Below, piece by piece: positions 42,871 to 50,645 of a DNA stretch of 64,000 nt. How positions within the stretch are numbered: the stretch's first letter is position 1; every line of letters begins with the position of its first letter. The notes beneath the pieces are model-generated. The model did not search any database, was not told the DNA's origin, and was given only the letters and a program-made list of their open reading frames with translations. The DNA is from Mesorhizobium sp. WSM4904. Its GTDB lineage: Bacteria > Pseudomonadota > Alphaproteobacteria > Rhizobiales > Rhizobiaceae. The DNA lies in NCBI RefSeq assembly GCF_029674545.1, contig NZ_CP121354.1:5403001-5467000 (forward strand), in the 5' to 3' direction. Position numbers and translations under genes: made by a program.

Positions 42871-43725
42871 CTATGAGCCACCGAAGAGGCACCGAAAAAA
42901 GCCGCCTCGCCCCGCGCCGCCATAACGTTCAGGCAGAGGACGCGTGAGCAGGAACTGTTCGTGGCCCTCGACGGTCTCGGTGCCGCAATAGCTGCATTGC
43001 AGCGACCGCGCCAACGGAACGATCTCCCTCAACACCGCTCCGAAGCTCTCACCATCGATCGGCACGTTCTTCGCCATGCGCAGCTCACGCGAAAACGTCT
43101 CCAGCCCAAGGAACCGATAGCCGCGCTTTTCGAGCTCGGCGCGCAACTTTGCGAGGGACGGTTCCGCGCCCCAGAACTCGAAGCGCGTCGGCCGGACGCG
43201 GGCGTCGGCGGCGACTTCAAGGCCGAGGTCACCGATCGCCTCGGCAGGAAGAATGAGCGGCGCAACCGCTGCCAGTGAATGCTGTTCGATGGCGAGCGGG
43301 AAGGCCGAGGCCTCGGCCGCCGCGCGGGCTATCCGCTCGAAGCCAGCGACATCCTCCGTTGTGAAATAGAAATCCCGGCGCCCCTCGCCATGCCGCTCTG
43401 CCAGGTAGCAGGCAGGGCAGCCGGTGGTTGCCAGATCCCCGCAAAGCCTTTCGAGGAAGGCGTAGTTCCGAACCGACCCTTTGGGGGTCAGCAGGGCGTC
43501 GCGCGGCGTCAATTCGTTTGCGCGCGGAGTGATCTTCAGGAGCAGGACCGGCAGCGAGGCGGCCGCCCGCAGGAGCGCCATGTTCAGCCGCGCATGAACG
43601 AACAGCTCACCGCCGTCGGGGCGATAGCGCACCAGGCCGCGATGCGGCTCCGCCTCGCGAATGACCTCCTCGGTTTCGTCGTTTGAGATTTGTTCGCCGG
43701 TGACATGGAACTGAAGCAACGTCAT
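42871..43725 (-). CDS. Hypothetical protein, possibly RraB-like in its C-terminal half
   Basis: 284 residues. No family is certain. The C-terminal half (RFEFWGAEPSLAKLRAELEKRGYRFLGLETFSRELRMAKNVPIDGESFGAVLREIVPLARSLQCSYCGTETV) has the layout of a ferredoxin-like domain such as RraB (RNase E inhibitor) and ends in CSYCG, a possible metal site. The N-terminal half contains TGCPACYLAERHGEGRRDFYFTTEDVAGFERI. Tandem Cys pairs occur in each half. RraB identity is a guess from pattern alone. Confidence 0.45.
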   Translation of the reverse strand: MTLLQFHVTGEQISNDETEEVIREAEPHRGLVRYRPDGGELFVHARLNMALLRAAASLPVLLLKITPRANELTPRDALLTPKGSVRNYAFLERLCGDLATTGCPACYLAERHGEGRRDFYFTTEDVAGFERIARAAAEASAFPLAIEQHSLAAVAPLILPAEAIGDLGLEVAADARVRPTRFEFWGAEPSLAKLRAELEKRGYRFLGLETFSRELRMAKNVPIDGESFGAVLREIVPLARSLQCSYCGTETVEGHEQFLLTRPLPERYGGAGRGGFFRCLFGGS

Positions 43726-43950
43726 CGCCCAATCCTCGTCCGCATCAGTAGGTCAGGCCATCTTGCCAGTTCAAGGAGCCGCCGCCCAGATCTCACGGCC
43801 AGGCGTTCCGCATTGCGTTGACCGAGAGCCAGGCAATCGACGGCAACGCCAGCCGCAGCCCTGCTAAACGCGCCTCGCCATGCTCGTTCTGCTGGAATCG
43901 CCGCCAGGTCTGGAAGGCTGCCCCGAGGACAAGCAGCGCATTGCGGAGAC

Positions 43951-44133
43951 CTAGCGGCGGCCAGGCAGCAACCGCAGGACGAAGCCCACGACGAGGCCGA
44001 GGACGAAACCGAGCGGGCCGGTGATGAAGATGCCGAGCAGCGGTCCCTGGTTTGCTTCCGGCGTTAAGATGACCGGTCCGACGAAACCGCCGAGGAAGCC
44101 GACGATGCCGAGTATAGCGCCCCACTTGAGCAT
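43951..44133 (-). CDS. Small two-helix membrane protein
   Basis: 60 residues: MLKWGAILGIVGFLGGFVGPVILTPEANQGPLLGIFITGPLGFVLGLVVGFVLRLLPGRR. Two or three Gly-rich hydrophobic helices end in a basic PGRR tail. No family is recognised. GGGGAT before ATG 44133 may be its site. The stretch 43726-43950 shows nothing else I can support. Confidence 0.5.
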   Translation of the reverse strand: MLKWGAILGIVGFLGGFVGPVILTPEANQGPLLGIFITGPLGFVLGLVVGFVLRLLPGRR

Positions 44134-44175
44134 TGATCCCCCATTGGCTGCCGAGCCACTGCAGCAGATTCCCGA

Positions 44176-44349
44176 ATGCGAACCAAGCCCGAGACATTCT
44201 CGAACTGGCTCACCGGCCGCACGCCGGTGCGGCGCTGGGGCGACGTGGAAGAACTCGCAGGTGCAGCGGTCTTCCTGGCGTCCGACGCGGCGAGCTTCGT
44301 GACGGGACAGACGCTCTTGGTAGATGGCCGGATTACGAGTGTGTTGTGA
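44176..44349 (+). pseudogene. C-terminal remnant of a short-chain dehydrogenase gene
   Basis: A 57-codon open frame with an apparent ATG 44176 reads [18 protein letters not shown], then [18 protein letters not shown], then [12 protein letters not shown]. This is the final part of a classical SDR (the ...GRW...E...[16 protein letters not shown]...VDGG... block), where a whole enzyme of ~250 residues would be expected. Nothing upstream resembles the Rossmann or catalytic parts. Its end overlaps the 3' end of the DoxX gene. Confidence 0.75.
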
Positions 44350-44788
44350 TGGCCCCTCGAACCGGCAGGCTTTTCCCGTATCTGGCCAGCGCCCCATCCA
44401 CCGACAGCCTGCCGGAACCGGCGAGCGCCAGGATGAACATGCCGCCTGCGATCGCCAAATCCTTTTCGAAATGCAGGAGCTCGTTCTGGCTGGCGAAGTT
44501 GGTGTGGAAGAGGCTTGCCGTCACCAGGCAGAACAGGCCGAGCGCTACCGCGCCGAGCCGCGCCAGGATGCCAAGCGCGACCGACAGGCCGGCGCCGAGC
44601 TGCAGAGCGATGGTGGCAAGAAGCAGCGGCGTGCCGACGCCGAGGGCTGCCATCGCCTTCTGAGCGCCCTCGAAATGGGTCGCGAGTTCAAGCCCTTCAT
44701 GCACGAAGATCAGGGACAGGAGCAGGCGGCCGGCAAGCAGGACCGCGTCCTTTGCACGAAGCTTTTCGGCAAGTTCGGTCGGTGTCAT
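44333..44788 (-). CDS. DoxX-family membrane protein
   Basis: 151 residues, four hydrophobic segments: [71 protein letters not shown] and the last [15 protein letters not shown]. The pattern [11 protein letters not shown]...G and [16 protein letters not shown] is DoxX/SURF4-like; family members are implicated in thiol or quinone redox. GGAGCCGACC before ATG 44788 sets the start. It stands alone, facing the SDR remnant. Confidence 0.8.
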   Translation of the reverse strand: MTPTELAEKLRAKDAVLLAGRLLLSLIFVHEGLELATHFEGAQKAMAALGVGTPLLLATIALQLGAGLSVALGILARLGAVALGLFCLVTASLFHTNFASQNELLHFEKDLAIAGGMFILALAGSGRLSVDGALARYGKSLPVRGAITTHS

Positions 44789-44897
44789 GGTCGGCTCCAA
44801 TAGGATTGTTCGTCAGGAGAAATTTCGAGACGTTGCCCGAGACCGTACCTTTACGGGAACAAGGCGACCGCATTGACGATTCCCCCAAGCGCAGCGC

Positions 44898-45072
44898 CGC
44901 CCCTCACCTGCCTGCCGGCATCCTCTCCCCGTATAGTGACGGGGAGAGGGGCGCTCTCATCGACGGTTTCGCCAATCGCCAACGTGGCAAGAAGGCGCCA
45001 AGGGCGCGCGACTGGCTCCCTTCTCCCCGTCACTATACGGGGAGAAGGTGCCGGCAGGCGGATGAGGGGCGG
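44898..45072. repeat. Palindromic repeat (CCCGTCACTATACGGGG family)
   Basis: Arms contain CTCTCCCCGTATAGTGACGG (44931-44950 region) and its complement CCCGTCACTATACGGGG (45026 region), bounded by CGCCCCTCA...GATGAGGGGCG. The intervening ~65 bases are unrelated. It lies just left of the IS256-family element. Confidence 0.85.
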
Positions 45073-45120
45073 CGCAGGCGTTCGCCGATAGCTGCCTCAC
45101 CACTTGTCCCACTTGGAGGA

Positions 45121-46477
45121 GCGAGGATGGTAGTGTGCTGAGAGTTCTGCAAATTCGCTGAGAGAGGGCGGTCATGGCAGGCTGGTGATTGTTCACGTCA
45201 CCTGATTCCCGCGAAGGAACGCCACCATGACCAAGATCGAAGATAAATCCGCCATAGCTGCCGTCAAAGACATTCTGCTTTCGAACCCGGATGGGCTGCA
45301 CGAAGTGATCCGCGCAGTGATGCAGGAGGTCCTCGAGGCCGAGATGGACGAGGCGCTGGGCGCTTCGAAGAGCGAACGGACACCGGAGCGGCTCGGCTAT
45401 CGCTCTGGGTATTACGGCCGCACGCTTGTCACCCGTGTCGGCAAGCTGGAGCTGCGGGTTCCGCAGGACCGGCAGGGGCGCTTCTCCACCGAGCTGTTCG
45501 AGCGCTACCAGCGCTCCGAGCGGGCCTTGGTGGCGACGCTTGCCGAGATGTACGTGCAAGGCGTGTCGACCCGCAAGGTCAAGGCGATCACCGAGGAGCT
45601 GTGCGGGCATGCCTTCTCGGCCTCGTCGATCTCGGCCATCAACAAACGGCTGGACGAAAGCCTGAAGGCCTTTGCCGAGCGCCCGCTTCAAGAGCCCTTT
45701 GCTTACCTCGTGCTCGATGCCCGCTACGAGAAGGTGCGCGAGGCCGGCATCGTCATGAGCCAGGCGGTGCTGATCGCGGTCGGCATCGACTGGGACGGGC
45801 GGCGCCAGATCCTGGCCGTGGAGATGGCCAATCGCGAGAGCCGCTCGGCCTGGAAGGACTTCCTCGTGGCGCTCAAGGCGCGCGGTCTTAGGGGCGTCGA
45901 ACTGGTCGTGTCCGACGACCATGCCGGTCTGGTCGCGGCGATCGGCGAGGTGATTCCGGAAGCGGCCTGGCAACGCTGCTACGTGCACTTCCTCAGGAAC
46001 GCGCTCGATCACCTGCCGCGCAAGCACGGCGACGACTGCCTGCAGGAGCTCAGATGGCTCTACGACCGGCGCGATCTCGCCGAGGCCAAGGCCGATCTCG
46101 CCGCGTGGCTGGCCAAATGGTCGGGCCGCTATCCGCGGCTGACGACGTGGGTGGAGGAGAGCATCGAGCGCACGCTGACCTTCTTTCGCCTGCCGCGCCA
46201 GCACCACAAGCACCTGAAGTCGACCAACATGCTGGAACGCCTCAACGAAGAGATCAGGCGCCGCACCTATGTCGTGCGCATCTTTCCCAACGCCGAAAGC
46301 TGCCTGCGCCTGGTCAGGGCGCTGGCCGTCGAAACCAACGAAAACTGGATGGAGGCCAACCGCTACATCAACATGGACGACCTGCGCGAGCACAAGAAGC
46401 TCGCTCTGCGCCAAGCCGCATGACCAGCCTCATGGCCGCCCCTTTTTGCAGAACTTGACGCACACAACCGCGAGGAT
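45121..46477. mobile_element. IS256-family insertion sequence, intact copy with 8-bp target duplication
   Basis: The element spans 45129-46469 (1341 bp). Its left end GGTAGTGTGCTGAGAGTTCT and the complement of its right end GGTTGTGTGCGTCAAGTTCT match at 14 of 20 positions, with AGTTCTGCAAA shared further in. The flanking bases GCGAGGAT at 45121-45128 and 46470-46477 are an exact duplication of the target, of the 8-9 bp size usual for this family. A single transposase gene fills it. A second, frameshifted copy of the same element is at 61359-62698. Confidence 0.95.
45227..46423 (+). CDS. IS256-family transposase
   Basis: 398 residues, intact. Family features: N-terminal DNA-binding part with EAEMDEALGASKSERTPERLGYRSGYYGR, Asp164 in LVLDARYEK, Asp230 in VVSDDHAGL, the C-X2-H motif at Cys251/His254, and the Glu block STNMLERLNEEIRRR (residues 332-346). 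These give the DDE triad of a Mutator/IS256-type enzyme. ATG 45227 is 98 bases from the left end. The enzyme excises and inserts the element through a circular intermediate in this family. Confidence 0.95.
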   Translation: MTKIEDKSAIAAVKDILLSNPDGLHEVIRAVMQEVLEAEMDEALGASKSERTPERLGYRSGYYGRTLVTRVGKLELRVPQDRQGRFSTELFERYQRSERALVATLAEMYVQGVSTRKVKAITEELCGHAFSASSISAINKRLDESLKAFAERPLQEPFAYLVLDARYEKVREAGIVMSQAVLIAVGIDWDGRRQILAVEMANRESRSAWKDFLVALKARGLRGVELVVSDDHAGLVAAIGEVIPEAAWQRCYVHFLRNALDHLPRKHGDDCLQELRWLYDRRDLAEAKADLAAWLAKWSGRYPRLTTWVEESIERTLTFFRLPRQHHKHLKSTNMLERLNEEIRRRTYVVRIFPNAESCLRLVRALAVETNENWMEANRYINMDDLREHKKLALRQAA

Positions 46478-46490
46478 CAGGGCATACAGC

Positions 46491-46952
46491 CTACTTCGTC
46501 ACCTTGGTGTCGATGGCCTGCTCAAGATCGGAAAGCTCCTCGCAGCCGGCCGGGCAGAGCTTTTGCAGCGAGGCGAGCTGCTCCTTGGCCTTGGCCATGT
46601 CGCCGGTCTCGACATAGAGCTCGCCGAGATATTCATGCGCCGCCTTATGGTCCGGCTTAAGCTCCAGCGCCTTGGCGTAGTAGGTCAGCGAGGTCTGGTA
46701 GTCGCCGGTCTTGCGCAGCGTGAAGCCGAGCAAGTTGTAGACGTCGGCCTGCTGGTTGTCCTGGGCAAGGTCGCGCAGCTCGGCCAGCGCGCCCTTATAG
46801 TCCTTGGCGTCGATCTTGGCCTTCACTGCCGTCAGGTCCGGCGCGTCGGCACCTTCGATGTCGTCCACGGCATAGGCCGGCACGGCGATGGCGATCGGGG
46901 CCGCGGTCAGCACCGCAATGGCGCCGAGCACCGCGAAAAGTGCATGTTTCAT
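46491..46952 (-). CDS. Secreted TPR-repeat protein
   Basis: 153 residues with a signal peptide (MKHALFAVLGAIAVLTAAPIAIAVPAYA). At least two TPR motifs follow (ALAELRDLAQDNQQADVYNLLGFTLRKTGDYQTSLTYYAKALELKPDHKAAHEYLGELYVETGDMAKAKEQLASL). A Cys pair (LCPAGCEE) near the end may be a disulphide. It lies 31 bases after the MBL hydrolase, probably in the same unit. The role is unknown; TPR proteins usually mediate protein contacts. Confidence 0.82.
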   Translation of the reverse strand: MKHALFAVLGAIAVLTAAPIAIAVPAYAVDDIEGADAPDLTAVKAKIDAKDYKGALAELRDLAQDNQQADVYNLLGFTLRKTGDYQTSLTYYAKALELKPDHKAAHEYLGELYVETGDMAKAKEQLASLQKLCPAGCEELSDLEQAIDTKVTK

Positions 46953-46983
46953 GGGAGTTGGCTCTTTCTGTTAAGGATCCGAT

Positions 46984-47955
46984 TCAGATCTGGGTTGGGG
47001 TGAAGGCGTAGGCATTGCCGTCCTTGACGAAGCTGCCGGTGCCGGGGAACGGGAAGTGCGAGCCGCAGATGCGGACATTGTCGGCGATCACCTGGTCGAT
47101 GACCTTGTGGCGCGTGGCGATAGCCATCGGCCCGTCCTGGTCGTAGGCGCCCTGCCATTCGGGATGCGGCGCCAGCAGCGCCGGCACGTACATGGTGTCG
47201 GCCGAGACGAGAAACTGCTCGGAGCCGGCATCGACATGATAGACGGCATGGCCGGGCGTGTGGCCCGGCGCCGCCATGATGCGGATGCCGGGCACCACTT
47301 CGGTGCCGTCCTCGACCAGCTTCCAGTTCTTCCACTTCGGGAAGTTTTCGGCGATGCGCTTGCCCGCCGGCTTGCGGCCTTCGGGCAGCTTGGCGAGCCG
47401 GCTGGGGTCGGTCCACCAATCGTATTCGGCGGCGTTGACGATCAGCTCGGCATTCGGGAATACCGGCGCGTTGGTGCCCTTCTCCATCAGGCCCCAGACA
47501 TGGTCCGGGTGGAAATGCGAGATCATGATGGTGTCGATCGCCTTGTAGTCGATGCCGGCGGCCTTCATGTTGGCCGGCAGATGCGTGGCGTTGGCCTGCC
47601 ACTGGCCGACGCCGGAACCGGCATCCATCATGATGGTGCGGCCGTTCATCTTGAGCACGACGACGGTGAGCGGAATCGGCATGAAATCGGTGGTGAGCCC
47701 GGCCTTGGCGAGAGCGGCCTTGGTGTCGTCGACCGAAACGTCCTTGATGAAGGCCGGGTCATGGGGCTTGCGCCAGATGCCGTCATAGACGGCGGTGACC
47801 TCGAGCGAGCCCACCTTGTATTTGTAGAAGCCGACCAGCGGCTCGACCGGGGTTTCGGCGTGAGCGGCCGGCGCGAATTCCAGTCTGCCGGCAATGCCGA
47901 AGGCGGCCGCGGCGGCGGCGGATCCGAGCACCATACGGCGTGTCATGTTGAACAT
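46984..47955 (-). CDS. Exported metallo-beta-lactamase-fold hydrolase
   Basis: 323 residues. The N-terminus MFNMTRRMVLGSAAAAAAFG has a twin-arginine signal (RRMVLG). The MBL motif HFHPDH (SHFHPDHVWG) and later His/Asp residues (APGHTPGHA, SADTMY, GSHFPFP) form the usual two-metal site. Relatives include AHL lactonases and other hydrolases, but no quorum-quenching activity is shown. GGAGACTTCTG precedes ATG 47955. It is probably cotranscribed with the TPR gene. Confidence 0.85.
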   Translation of the reverse strand: MFNMTRRMVLGSAAAAAAFGIAGRLEFAPAAHAETPVEPLVGFYKYKVGSLEVTAVYDGIWRKPHDPAFIKDVSVDDTKAALAKAGLTTDFMPIPLTVVVLKMNGRTIMMDAGSGVGQWQANATHLPANMKAAGIDYKAIDTIMISHFHPDHVWGLMEKGTNAPVFPNAELIVNAAEYDWWTDPSRLAKLPEGRKPAGKRIAENFPKWKNWKLVEDGTEVVPGIRIMAAPGHTPGHAVYHVDAGSEQFLVSADTMYVPALLAPHPEWQGAYDQDGPMAIATRHKVIDQVIADNVRICGSHFPFPGTGSFVKDGNAYAFTPTQI

Positions 47956-48248
47956 CAGAAGTCTCCTCTAGTGACTGCGTGTAGCGGTGGTTCCCCGGGC
48001 GTGGGCATTCCTCCGAGCTGACGGCGCGAGGCCCGAGAAAGGTTCGCCTCGCTACACGGCAAGACCCGGAAGGCCCGGGCTTTATTCCCGGGGCGCGGGA
48101 GAATTTTTTGAAAAGCACGCAATCGGAAACGAGACCGCCGGAGCGCCGGCCGTCATCGAACTGTCACACGCGAGCGGGGTTGCGCATGCTAGAAACGCTG
48201 CCTGGCCGCCCCCGCGACCCGACCGCATCAAGAACCGGCGAAGCCGCC
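47956..48248. other. Gene-free stretch between divergent genes
   Basis: I see only likely promoter-bearing sequence between the hydrolase and the ZntB-like gene, with some GC-rich half-palindromes (GAAGGCCCGGGC at 48070-48082) and one A/T-rich patch (GAATTTTTTGAAAAG). No gene, sRNA or terminator can be supported. Confidence 0.5.
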
Positions 48249-49244
48249 ATGAACATCGCTGTCCCCAACGAAGGCACCGACCTCTCGCCCTATCTGCCCG
48301 ACGAGCACGGGCTGTTCTTCATCTATCATTTCACCGCCGAGGGCTTGCGCACCAAGGACCCCGCCGAGGCGCTCTGGACGTGGCGCAGCTACCAGATCAC
48401 CGACATGCGCGCCCGCCACGAGATCGCCGCCGAGCAGGCCCTGCCGGCTGCTGTGCGCGAGGCCTTCCTGTCGCCCAGCCACGGCTGTCACATCGATTTC
48501 GAGGACGACTTCCTCTACGGCGATCTGCCCGACCTCAGGCACGACTTCGCCGAGGCGCGCGGGCTCACGCATTTCCGCTTCGCCTTCAACGAGACGATGC
48601 TGATCGGCGCCCGCAAGCAGCCGCTGGAGTCGGTCGACAAGATCCGCAAGCTGGTCGAGAGCGGCACGCGCAGATTCCGCTCGCCGGCCGAGCTGATCGA
48701 GGCGGTGATGGGCCAGTCGCTCGACGGCATGTCGGGCGAGCTCGACAAGATGGGCGACACGCTGGACGGCATCGAGGACCGCATCGTCTGCGACGCCTGG
48801 CACAGCGAACGGCAAGCCCTGGTCGACGCGCGCCGACACCTGGTGATCATCCATCGGCAGATGGCGACGCTCACCAACCTCTTCCGCCATCTCGACCATT
48901 CGCACCGCGACGACCTGCCGGACCCGATCAACGACATGGCAACACGCCTGTCGCACCGGGCGCACACGCTGCATCACGACGGCGAGCAATTGCAGGCGCG
49001 AACCAGGCTCCTGCAGGACGAGCTGATGGCGAAGCTGACCGAGCAGTCGAACCAGCTGCTCTACATCCTTTCCGTGATGACGGCGGTGCTCTTGCCGATG
49101 ACCATCGTCTCCGGCCTGTTCGGCATGAATGTCGGCGGGCTGCCGCTGGTCGACACGCCGATGGGTTTTTGGGTGGTGACGGCGATGTCGGTCGTGATCG
49201 CCGGCATCGTCTATATGATCGTGCGGCGACTGGGGCGGGTTTGA
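48249..49244 (+). CDS. zntB: CorA/ZntB-family divalent-metal transporter
   Basis: 331 residues. A large cytoplasmic N-terminal domain ends in the CorA signature: two C-terminal helices (LLYILSVMTAVLLPMTIVSGLFGMNVGGLPLVDTPMGFWVVTAMSVVIAGIVYMIV) with the GMN motif in SGLFGMNVGG. The helical stretch with LTNLFRHLDHSH also fits ZntB more than CorA. Family members move Zn2+ or Mg2+; which metal is uncertain here. ATG 48249 was chosen as the start; an upstream in-frame ATG at 48186 would add 21 residues not typical of the family. Confidence 0.82.
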   Translation: MNIAVPNEGTDLSPYLPDEHGLFFIYHFTAEGLRTKDPAEALWTWRSYQITDMRARHEIAAEQALPAAVREAFLSPSHGCHIDFEDDFLYGDLPDLRHDFAEARGLTHFRFAFNETMLIGARKQPLESVDKIRKLVESGTRRFRSPAELIEAVMGQSLDGMSGELDKMGDTLDGIEDRIVCDAWHSERQALVDARRHLVIIHRQMATLTNLFRHLDHSHRDDLPDPINDMATRLSHRAHTLHHDGEQLQARTRLLQDELMAKLTEQSNQLLYILSVMTAVLLPMTIVSGLFGMNVGGLPLVDTPMGFWVVTAMSVVIAGIVYMIVRRLGRV

Positions 49245-49255
49245 GGGCGAATGCC

Positions 49256-50185
49256 CTACCTCGTCGCGGGAGCCGGCTGTCGGACCTCGCGGCCCCTGAA
49301 CATCGACCAGCTATACATGGCCAGCGCCGTCCAGATCAGGGCGAAGGCTATGGCCTGGATGGTGCCGAACGGTTCGTCGAAGATCAGCACGGCGATCAGG
49401 AACACCATGGTCGGCGCGATGTATTGCATGATGCCGATGGTGGAGAGGCGCAGCAGCCTGGCGCCGAAGGCAAAGAGCAGAAGCGGCACCGCCGTGATCG
49501 GGCCGCAGCCGATCAGCAGCGCGGTGTCTTTTGCGCTGCTGGAGACGAAATGGTCCTGCCCGGTGGCGATCAGATAGGCGATGTAGCAGAGCGCCGGCAC
49601 CGAGAGCAGCAGCACTTCGAGCAGAAAGCCTTGGCTCGGGCCGATCGGCAGCGTCTTCCTGAAGAAGCCGTAAGCGGCGAAGGAGAAGGCGAGCGCCAGC
49701 GACACCCAGGGCAGCTTGCCGGCCTCCACGGTGAGCACCGCCACCGCGATCGCGGCCAGCGCCACCGCCGCGATCTGCAGGCGGTCGAGCCGCTCGCCGA
49801 GCAGCACGGCGCCGACGACGACGCTGACCAGCGGGTTGATGTAATAGCCGAGCGCGGTCTCGACGGTGCGGTCGACCGCGATCGCCCAGACATAGATGCC
49901 CCAGTTGATCGAGATCAGCACCGCCGTCAGCGCCGCCATGGCGATGCTCTTCGGCGTGCGGATCGCGGCCTTGAAATCGGCCGTGCGGCCGGCCCAGACC
50001 AGCACGCAGGCGGCGATCGGCACCGACCAGACGACGCGGTTGGCGATCACCTCGGCGAGCGGCAGATGCGCTACCGCCTTCATGTAGAAGGGTAAGAGTC
50101 CCCACAGGAAATAGGCGTCGAGCGCCAGTAGGAAGCCGCGGCGGGCCTTGGCATCTTGATCGAGCTGAGCTGTTTCGGTGACCAT
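49256..50185 (-). CDS. rarD: RarD/EamA-family permease
   Basis: 309 residues, ten helices, with the RarD opening RRGFLLALDAYFLWGLLPFYMKAVAHLPLAEVIANRVVWSVPIA and the EamA-type repeats, for example LLRLSTIGIMQYIAPTMVFLIAVLIFDEP. RarD was named for chloramphenicol sensitivity in Pseudomonas; the substrate is not known. It faces convergently the ZntB gene, 11 bases away, and lies after an intergenic palindrome. Confidence 0.88.
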   Translation of the reverse strand: MVTETAQLDQDAKARRGFLLALDAYFLWGLLPFYMKAVAHLPLAEVIANRVVWSVPIAACVLVWAGRTADFKAAIRTPKSIAMAALTAVLISINWGIYVWAIAVDRTVETALGYYINPLVSVVVGAVLLGERLDRLQIAAVALAAIAVAVLTVEAGKLPWVSLALAFSFAAYGFFRKTLPIGPSQGFLLEVLLLSVPALCYIAYLIATGQDHFVSSSAKDTALLIGCGPITAVPLLLFAFGARLLRLSTIGIMQYIAPTMVFLIAVLIFDEPFGTIQAIAFALIWTALAMYSWSMFRGREVRQPAPATR

Positions 50186-50388
50186 GGCCCAACGCTATGG
50201 CCCAGCGGATCGCCCAAGACCATCACAAAGTTATGATGGATCAATGGACTTTTTGTGATGGTTCAAGGGTTCGCGCGCTCCTCGCCCCACATAGTGGGCT
50301 ACGGCATGCACACATTTCCAAGCGGCTGGCCTTTGGCGATAGCGTGCATGGCTTGGCGCATGACTGTCCAACGCAGCGCTGGTCGACC

Positions 50389-50547
50389 CCCACTCCGTCT
50401 CGGCTTCGCCGAGCCACCTCTCCCCCGATCGACGGGGTAGAGGAAAGGCGCCAAGCCTTTTGCCGCCAGCGCTCGTCCAGCAACGCTCCCTTCCTTTCCC
50501 TCCGGAGGGGGGAAAGGTGGCGCTGCGAAGCAGCGACGGATTGGGGG
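50389..50547. repeat. Palindromic repeat (CCCCCACTCCGTCTCGGC ... GACGGATTGGGGG)
   Basis: Outer arms CCCCCACTCCGTC and GACGGATTGGGGG are complementary with mismatches, and each half has its own inner hairpin (GGCTTCGCC; GCTGCGAAGCAGC). It sits within the 460-base gap between rarD and the citramalate synthase gene, where no gene is seen. Confidence 0.75.
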
Positions 50548-50645
50548 AACCACGTGGCAATCAAGCCTCCAGCCCGATCAGTCACGCCGGTCACAGAAGA
50601 TGTGTGCATAGCGTAGCCACCTTCGCGGAGGCGAAGAAAGGAGCT

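Noticed and set aside
43793..44197. A reverse-strand 134-codon frame overlapping the two-helix membrane protein
   Set aside because: It has no convincing start, is Arg/Pro-rich in the first part, and overlaps the better-supported 60-residue gene.
46984..47955. AHL lactonase (quorum-quenching) assignment for the MBL hydrolase
   Set aside because: The HxHxDH fold motif is shared by many hydrolases. The twin-arginine export signal is unusual for classical AHL lactonases, and nothing in the context points to quorum sensing.
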